This document shows positions 57,609 through 64,000 of a stretch of DNA of 64,000 nucleotides, piece by piece (position 1 is the stretch's first letter; each line of letters begins with the position of its first letter). The notes beneath the pieces are model-generated. The model was not told the origin of the DNA and ran no database searches. It worked only from the letters and a program-made list of their open reading frames with translations. Origin of the DNA: a bacterium HR33 (lineage in GTDB: Bacteria; Gemmatimonadota; Gemmatimonadetes; Gemmatimonadales; GWC2-71-9); contig BEIJ01000004.1 of NCBI GenBank assembly GCA_002923375.1, positions 62,001 to 126,000 of the forward strand, written 5' to 3'. The position numbers and the translations under genes were made by a program.

Positions 57609-58762
57609 CGCGCCGGGAACCGAGCTCGCAGAGACAGCTGCGCATCCCTCGCAAGAAGCACCGGAAAGCCGCGAGCGCCGCTTGCGCGGCGCTGCTGGCA
57701 CTGGGCCAACCCGCTACGGCGCAGCGACTCCAGCTGGATGTTACCGGACTGAGGGTGAGCTTCGACACCCTGTCGGCCTTGAATTCCGCCAGCCTCTCGC
57801 CGGTTTTGGAGTGGCAGACCTCCCGATGGTTCGCGTTTCTAAACGGAAGCATTGCGGGTTTCGAAAACGGAGATTGGGCGGCTCAGGGAAGGGCGGACGC
57901 CTCGCTCCTGGTTGCGCCTTTCGGACCTTTGAGTCCGTCCCGGTTGGAACTGGTGGGTGTCGCCGCCGGAACGTACCACAGCAGCAACTTCCGAACCGCA
58001 TCCACTAGAGGCGAACTCCGCTACCATCTGCTCGGCCGATTGGCGGGTGCGTGGTTAGGCGCCGGCGCCGCAACCGGATGGAGCTCCGCCGAAGGCGCAC
58101 TGCTCAGCGCTGCTGGACCTACGGCGGGCCTATGGGCACGATATGCCACTGCCAGGGCGGCGCTGGTCTTTTCGCCTGCAAGGATTCAAGGGTTCTGGTT
58201 CCCGGAGATCAACGCCAGAGCGTCGATAGTTGCCGGCCCGCTCGAAGCTGCCGGATACGCCGGCTGGCGCGGCGGAGCAGCGGGATCGAACGTCCCTGAT
58301 GCGACAGCCTGGGGAGGCGTCACCGCCGCGCTTTGGCTGGGCAACAGCGTAGCTCTCCAAGCGGCGGCCGGTACCTATCCCCAGGATTTGCTGCAAGGGT
58401 TACCTGCCGGCACCTACCTGTCGGCGGGAGTTAGGATCGCCACCGGCCGGGCAGCGGTCCCGTCCATAAGGCCTCTGGGCCGTCCGGCTTACGAGCGAAC
58501 CGACGGATCCGGGCTTCTGAGATTCCGCGTCTCGGAAGCGCGGCGAGTTGACCTGGTGGGAGACTGGACCGGCTGGGAACCGGTTCCCATGGAGCGCGCA
58601 GCGGACGGTAGCTGGTTCGTTCGAGTCCGACTACAGCCCGGTGTTTATCGCTTCAACTTGATAGTCGACGGTCAAAGGTGGATCGTCCCCGACGGAGTGG
58701 TGGCTATAGACGACGGCTACGGCGGGAAGACGGGGCTGCTGATAATCCCCAGTGACCGCTAG
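57605..58762 (+). CDS. Probable outer-membrane beta protein with C-terminal CBM48 domain
   Basis: 385 residues: signal peptide (about 20-40, ATAQ), about 250 residues of alternating amphipathic strands rich in Gly/Ala/aromatics (GELRYHLLGRLAGAWLGAG; VTAALWLGNSVALQAAAG), as in a small beta-barrel, then a CBM48/AMPK-type domain (about 303-383) with GDWTGWEPV, VRLQPGVYRFNLIVDG and DDGYGGKTGLL. This domain is clearly related to the one on the anti-sigma-like protein. ATGA overlap with the preceding gene. A barrel that presents a sugar-binding domain is inferred. Confidence 0.8.
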   Translation: MTRREPSSQRQLRIPRKKHRKAASAACAALLALGQPATAQRLQLDVTGLRVSFDTLSALNSASLSPVLEWQTSRWFAFLNGSIAGFENGDWAAQGRADASLLVAPFGPLSPSRLELVGVAAGTYHSSNFRTASTRGELRYHLLGRLAGAWLGAGAATGWSSAEGALLSAAGPTAGLWARYATARAALVFSPARIQGFWFPEINARASIVAGPLEAAGYAGWRGGAAGSNVPDATAWGGVTAALWLGNSVALQAAAGTYPQDLLQGLPAGTYLSAGVRIATGRAAVPSIRPLGRPAYERTDGSGLLRFRVSEARRVDLVGDWTGWEPVPMERAADGSWFVRVRLQPGVYRFNLIVDGQRWIVPDGVVAIDDGYGGKTGLLIIPSDR

Positions 58763-58807
58763 GGCTGCTCGACAGTGTTTATGCGACAGCTTGGCGAGGC
58801 GAGAGTT

Positions 58808-59572
58808 ATGGAGATGCACTGGAGTCTGAGGCGGATTTCAAAGCTAGCGGCTTTTAGCGCAGCTGCTCTGCTACTCGGGCTCGCAAGCAGCGCGCAAGGG
58901 CAGGATCCCCTAGTCCGGCTGCGGGAGCTCGTTCCGCAACCACTGGCAGATCAGATAGTGGCGACCGTGGAAGAGGCTAGAAGGCAGGGACTTCCCGACC
59001 GCGCTGTCGCGGCGCGCGTTTTGGAAGGGGCGGCCAAAGGGGCAGCCGGAGAACAGCTACTAGCTGCGGCGAATCGAACTCTGGCTGCGTTACAGGATGC
59101 CCGTGCAGCTCTCGAAGCGGGGGGCAGACTGCCCGGAGCGGTGGAAATCGAAGCAGCGTCGCAGACCCTGGAGCTGGGAGTAGAAGCGCAGGTCGTGGCG
59201 ACCTTGGCCCGGGCTGCCCCCTCGGGCCGCTCGCTGGTGGTTCCCCTTGCCGTGCTCGGCGGACTGGTGGCTCAAGGTGTGCCTGCGGACCAGGCTTTGG
59301 ACGCGATAGGGCGGAGGTTGGAGCTTTCCGCTAGCGACCGGGAGATATCCCGGCTGCCGGATCGCGCGGCCGAGTTCTTGGCGGCGGGATTGGATCCTGC
59401 AAGAGCAGGTCTGGCCCTGGCACGCGAGCGTGTCGGTTTTGACGTGCCGGTTTCGGCAATCCCGGTTGTCGTCGGCCCTCCGCCCGGAATCCCACCCAAC
59501 GCAGGCAGGCCGGGCTCCGTACCGAAGGGACCGCCTCCTCGCCCTAGGCCACCTGTTCCCCACATCCCGTAA
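58808..59572 (+). CDS. Small exported helical protein, paralogue B
   Basis: 254 residues, related to the protein at 56931-57608: signal peptide (AFSAAALLLGLASSAQG), helical mature region with LPDRAVAARVLEGAAKGAAG and IEAASQTLELGVEAQVVATL, and a Pro/Gly-rich tail ending RPRPPVPHIP. Shared elements align in the same order as in paralogue A, so the two arose by duplication around the barrel gene. ATG 58808 has a GAGAG site; ATGs at 58775/58781 are alternatives. Function unknown. Confidence 0.75.
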   Translation: MEMHWSLRRISKLAAFSAAALLLGLASSAQGQDPLVRLRELVPQPLADQIVATVEEARRQGLPDRAVAARVLEGAAKGAAGEQLLAAANRTLAALQDARAALEAGGRLPGAVEIEAASQTLELGVEAQVVATLARAAPSGRSLVVPLAVLGGLVAQGVPADQALDAIGRRLELSASDREISRLPDRAAEFLAAGLDPARAGLALARERVGFDVPVSAIPVVVGPPPGIPPNAGRPGSVPKGPPPRPRPPVPHIP

Positions 59573-59682
59573 GATCCAAACACGGGCTTCGCAATAATCT
59601 GGTACGGTCCGCATGGGTTTGGTGAACGGCCCGCCGGTGTGTAGTTTTAGCGTGTGGCCGGTACACCTCGAGGGAGGTATGT

Positions 59683-60288
59683 ATGCCGGTCACCGCCGGA
59701 TTGGTTCTCAAGCTGCGTGACACTCTGGGCGAAGAGGCGGCCAACGATCTCATATCCTGGATCGGGGAGGCAGAAAAGCTGGAGGAGCGCTTGATCGAGC
59801 TCCGCGCAGGCATGCGCGAAGACTTGGCTCATGGACTGGCGACGGTCCGTGAGGAGATGGCTCGGGAGTTTACCCGGGTGCGTCAGGAAATGGCCGAGGG
59901 ACTGGCCGCCGTACGCCGGGAAATGGCCGAGGGACTCGCCGCCGTACGCCAGGAAATGGCCAAGGAACTGGCCGCCGTGCGCCGGGAAATGGCCGAGGGA
60001 CTCGCCGCCGTGCGCCAGGAAATGGCCGAGGGACTCGCCGCCGTACGCCAGGAAATGGCCAAGGAACTGGCCGCCGTGCGCCGGGAAATGGCCGAGGGAC
60101 TCGCCGCCGTACGCCAGGAAATGGCCCAGGAACTGGCCGCCGTGCGCCAGGAGACCGCAGAGCACGTCGCCGCCTTACAGGTGCAGCTCGCAGCCCAGCG
60201 TGCAGACCTCATCAAGTGGATGTTCATCTTCTGGGCGGGTACGGTAATCCCGCTGGCGGGGCTGATGGTAGCTTTGCGCTCGCTTTAG
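59683..60288 (+). CDS. Hendecad-repeat coiled-coil membrane protein
   Basis: 201 residues. Residues 1-55 are helical; 56-165 are ten consecutive 11-residue repeats of the type RQEMAEGLAAV; 166-176 link to one C-terminal transmembrane helix (about 177-197, KWMFIFWAGTVIPLAG). The repeat length predicts a hendecad, right-handed or nearly straight coiled coil of about 16 nm. C-terminal anchoring after a coiled coil recalls DUF1640/CCDC90-like proteins. Strong GGGAGG ribosome site; monocistronic. Function unknown. Confidence 0.85.
   Translation: MPVTAGLVLKLRDTLGEEAANDLISWIGEAEKLEERLIELRAGMREDLAHGLATVREEMAREFTRVRQEMAEGLAAVRREMAEGLAAVRQEMAKELAAVRREMAEGLAAVRQEMAEGLAAVRQEMAKELAAVRREMAEGLAAVRQEMAQELAAVRQETAEHVAALQVQLAAQRADLIKWMFIFWAGTVIPLAGLMVALRSL
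59881..60144 (+). repeat. Eight in-frame 33-bp repeats in the coiled-coil gene
   Basis: Eight near-identical 33-bp units, each coding one hendecad (residues 67-154). Unit variants (AEGL, AKEL, AQEL; RRE or RQE) recur in a higher order: units 3-4 match units 6-7, giving a 99-bp super-period. Partly degenerate units flank at 59848 and 60145. DNA-level identity beyond codon need points to recent expansion by slippage or unequal recombination. Confidence 0.9.
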
Positions 60289-60372
60289 TCTCAAACCTCG
60301 CCGACGGAACAGCAGCTCGCTTCCGAGCATGCCAGCTAAACGGCCTGCCAAAGAGCTGGGACGAGTTAAGAA

Positions 60373-60446
60373 TAGCGGCGGAGGGACTCGAACCCCCGAC
60401 CCGCGGATTATGATTCCGCTGCTCTAACCAGCTGAGCTACGCCGCC
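60373..60446 (-). tRNA. tRNA with CAT anticodon, probably elongator Met
   Basis: A 74-base cloverleaf: acceptor GGCGGCG/CGCCGCT (G1-T72 wobble), GCGGA/TCCGC anticodon stem around ATCATAA (anticodon CAT), T-arm GGGGG-TTCGAGT-CCCTC, discriminator A, no CCA. The normal 1-72 pairing and D-arm exclude initiator tRNA. GGCGGCGTAGCTCAG and the A-rich loop favour elongator Met; tRNA-Ile(CAT), the TilS substrate, is the alternative. Confidence 0.88.
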
Positions 60447-60497
60447 AGGTGGGTTACTTCAGGTATGCTTAGAACCTAGCGAAAGCGCGCATCGGTC

Positions 60498-62065
<1,568 letters not shown>

Positions 62066-62101
62066 TTAATCCGAGCTAAGGTAAACGCCGGCGGCGTGAA
62101 C

Positions 62102-62827
62102 CTAGCCGAGCAGCTTGGCGGCGTCAACGCGCAGCCGCTCTATGGCTTCGCGAGTAAGTTGCATCAAACGCTCCCGGTCCTCGTACCTCATACCGGCGGT
62201 CTCTATGGGCGGGCCGAAAAGCAACGCCACCGGGTGGGGCCGCAGCCTGAAAGAACCTTTGGGCAGAAGAGTGAAGGTACCGGCGCAGTAGGCCGGCACG
62301 ACCGGAACCTGGGCCGCTATAGCCAGCACAAAGGGCCCTTTCTTGAAAGGGAGCAGCTCTCCGGTCCGGCTCCGCGTCCCCTCGGGAAATACCACCGCGC
62401 TAAGACCCGAGCGAATGACCTTGGACGCTTCCTCATAAGCCTCGAAAGCGGCGCGGCGATCCTGCCGGTCGATGTAGATGTGACCGGCCTGTCTCATCGC
62501 TCGCCCCAACAGAGGGACCCGCCTCAGCTCTTTTTTGGCTACGAAGCGCACCGAGATGGGAAGAACTGCGGCCAGCAAGAAGATGTCGAACCAAGACTGG
62601 TGATTGGAAGCGATCACCGCCGGCCGGTCCTTGGGAAGATGCTCCAACCCGACGACCCGGTATTCCACCCCCGCAGCCCAGAGAGCGGATCGGGCCCAAC
62701 TGCGCGCGGCGCGATCGTACACGCCCCCCGGACGCTGCTCCACTCCCAGCAAGCCAGCCACCAGCACGCGCGTGCCGTGCCAGAGCAAGGTAGCGGTCAG
62801 GACCAAAAAGAACCAAACGGTACGCAA
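62102..62827 (-). CDS. plsC: 1-acyl-sn-glycerol-3-phosphate acyltransferase
   Basis: A 241-residue membrane-associated acyltransferase making phosphatidic acid. Visible blocks: an N-terminal hydrophobic anchor, NHQSWFD (catalytic HxxxxD), YIDRQDRR, FPEGTRSR and VPVVPAYCAG. The first standard start is TTG at 62827, with no strong ribosome site; it lies 16 bases after the thiL stop. Confidence 0.93.
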   Translation of the reverse strand: MRTVWFFLVLTATLLWHGTRVLVAGLLGVEQRPGGVYDRAARSWARSALWAAGVEYRVVGLEHLPKDRPAVIASNHQSWFDIFLLAAVLPISVRFVAKKELRRVPLLGRAMRQAGHIYIDRQDRRAAFEAYEEASKVIRSGLSAVVFPEGTRSRTGELLPFKKGPFVLAIAAQVPVVPAYCAGTFTLLPKGSFRLRPHPVALLFGPPIETAGMRYEDRERLMQLTREAIERLRVDAAKLLG

Positions 62828-62843
62828 CTGGAAAATGCTCTAG

Positions 62844-63788
62844 CTAGAAATGCTCGAACCCCTTGGGGCTCCAGATCCTCTTTCCTTCGCGGACCAAGCG
62901 TACGCCGCTCTCACCGTCCACGTGCCCGATGCGGGTAAGCGTCAGGCTGAAACGCTCGCTGAATTCCAAAGCCGCGGACGCATCGAATTCCGCAGGGAGG
63001 GCTACCAGTAACTCGTATTCCTCACCGCTCACTAACGCGATGTCGGATACTTCCACCGAGGGATGAACCGGTACGTGGTCCACGTCAATCACGATCCCGA
63101 CACCGGAAGCAGCCGCCAAGTGCCCGGCATCTCCCACCAGCCCGTCGCTGATGTCGATCAGCGCCTTGGCACCCCGATCCCTCAACCACCGAGCTTCCTG
63201 CACGCGCGGCCGGGGCCGCGCAAAACGCTCCCGGGCCCACCAGTCCGGCTCGCGACCGGCGTTCCAAGCAGCTACGGCGACGAAGCAACCACCCAACTTG
63301 CCGGTCACCCAAAGACCATCTCCCGGCTGCGCGCCACGCCGCAGAACCGGCTCCCCTTCGCATACCCCCACCGACACCACGTCGATCATCAAAAGCTCCG
63401 CCCTCACCAGATCCCCACCCCACACCTTAGCCCCAACCTCCGCAGCCGCCTCCCCCACACCTTCCATCAGATCGGACAGATGCTCCTCGGGCCAGTCTCG
63501 CGGGACGCCCACGCTCACCAGCACGCCCCGAGGATCCGCAGCTACCGCCGCTAGATCCGACAACGAAGCTACCGCGGCCCGCCACCCGATCTCGAAGGGC
63601 TGCAGCCAGCCAACCCGGAAGTGCGTTCCCTCCACCGAAGCGTCGGTCGACACCGCCAGCCGCCGCCCGTCCAGCTCGAGCACGTGAGCGTCGTCTCCCA
63701 GATCCGAAGCCCGTTCCCCTAAGCGGCGCCAAATCGCCCTGATCCGGTCAAATTCAGCCCCGGGGCCGAGGTCTATGTGAGGGCTCAC
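62844..63788 (-). CDS. thiL: Thiamine-monophosphate kinase
   Basis: 314 residues, PurM/AIR-synthase fold. It phosphorylates thiamine monophosphate to the active diphosphate. Motifs: LGDDAHVLELDG, STDASVEGTHF, GVPRDWP, VTGKLGG, ALIDISDGLVGDAGHL and SGEEYELL. GTG at 63788 overlaps the stop of the upstream gene (GTGA), which supports this start over the open frame to 63860. Confidence 0.94.
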   Translation of the reverse strand: MSPHIDLGPGAEFDRIRAIWRRLGERASDLGDDAHVLELDGRRLAVSTDASVEGTHFRVGWLQPFEIGWRAAVASLSDLAAVAADPRGVLVSVGVPRDWPEEHLSDLMEGVGEAAAEVGAKVWGGDLVRAELLMIDVVSVGVCEGEPVLRRGAQPGDGLWVTGKLGGCFVAVAAWNAGREPDWWARERFARPRPRVQEARWLRDRGAKALIDISDGLVGDAGHLAAASGVGIVIDVDHVPVHPSVEVSDIALVSGEEYELLVALPAEFDASAALEFSERFSLTLTRIGHVDGESGVRLVREGKRIWSPKGFEHF

Positions 63789-64000
63789 AGCACCTGGGGT
63801 GGATCGAGTTCCAACAGGATGGGCGGCCGCGCAGGAGGCAGATCGGCCCAGCGGCGCCACAGTTCGGCGAGCGCCGCTAGAACGTCCGCCGGCCTGGTGG
63901 CACGAACCGTCAACCGGGCCGCGGCAACCTCGGCGGCACGTCCCAGCACCTGGGCCCCGAGCGCCGCGGCCACTTCCGGCGTCAAGCCGCGAGCTAAAAA
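63785..64000 (-). CDS. nnrD: C-terminal end of a probable NAD(P)HX dehydratase (NnrD/YjeF)
   Basis: Only the last 71 residues are present, entering from the right window edge. ARGLTPEVAAALGAQVLGRA and AAARLTVRATRPADVLAAL match the final helices of ADP-dependent NAD(P)H-hydrate dehydratases, which repair hydrated NADH/NADPH. The catalytic part is outside the window. The stop overlaps the thiL GTG. Confidence 0.7.
   Translation of the reverse strand, partial: FLARGLTPEVAAALGAQVLGRAAEVAAARLTVRATRPADVLAALAELWRRWADLPPARPPILLELDPPQVL

Noticed and set aside
59848-60177. Regular repeats that could be taken for a CRISPR-like array
   Set aside because: Units are 33 bp, contiguous without spacers, and in frame within a coding gene; each encodes one hendecad of a coiled coil.

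Overview
The window is a high-GC bacterial chromosome segment with no sign of phage, insertion sequences, plasmid genes or CRISPR. Nearly all genes lie on the minus strand in tightly overlapping operons; only a DUF3179 gene (about 42.7-43.8 kb) and a sigma-factor operon plus a coiled-coil gene (55.7-60.3 kb) read forward. A didermic, meso-diaminopimelate peptidoglycan type of cell is indicated by the division/cell-wall cluster, MurE with a DNPR motif, several lipoproteins and a SusC/SusD pair. High GC combined with SusC/D, PATAN (DUF4388) proteins, tandem M14 peptidases and glycogen-binding-domain proteins next to an ECF sigma factor suggests Gemmatimonadota. This is an inference from gene content; no 16S or core-gene tree was available.

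Layout, read along the minus strand from high to low coordinates. 64.0-60.5 kb: nnrD-like end, thiL, plsC, eno, ftsB, then a CAT-anticodon tRNA. 60.3-55.75 kb (plus strand): an ECF sigma factor, a membrane anti-sigma-like protein ending in a CBM48/AMPK-type glycogen-binding domain, two related small exported proteins, a probable outer-membrane protein with the same CBM48 domain, and a coiled-coil membrane protein built of 11-residue repeats. 55.5-43.85 kb: a DUF4382 lipoprotein, two paralogous exported M14 carboxypeptidase-like proteins, SusC, SusD and a small lipoprotein; this looks like a peptide-uptake locus. 42.4-39.7 kb: a PAS-GGDEF-EAL protein. 39.7-24.95 kb: housekeeping operons (tilS, ftsH-folP-cdaA-DUF2723, yggS-divIVA-punA-ileS, dksA-like, lspA, rluD). 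24.9-10.8 kb: a 14-gene signalling cluster. 10.8-8.6 kb: two tRNAs flanking an exported TPR protein. 8.6 kb-1: the division/cell-wall cluster rsmH-ftsL-ftsI-murE-murF-mraY-murD-ftsW.

The most interesting region is the 14-gene cluster at 10802-24873. It starts with a CheY-like regulator, a CheA-like kinase lacking the CheW-binding P5 domain, and a CheC phosphatase with both active sites. These are followed by a giant TPR protein, a PATAN protein, three roadblock/LC7 proteins (one fused to TPRs), an MglA-family Ras-like GTPase, a protein with two DnaA-type AAA+ domains and no DnaA DNA-binding domain, a second PATAN-TPR protein, another TPR protein, a membrane-tethered peptidase-MA-like metalloprotease and a two-helix membrane protein. 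Both PATAN proteins carry a pair of 24-residue motifs resembling the MshEN c-di-GMP-binding motif. No receptor, CheW, CheR, CheB or motility structural gene is present. I infer an intracellular signalling system in which a phosphorelay and possibly c-di-GMP converge on a GTPase/AAA+ switch. Its output is unknown; polarity, a surface machine or envelope proteolysis are possible.
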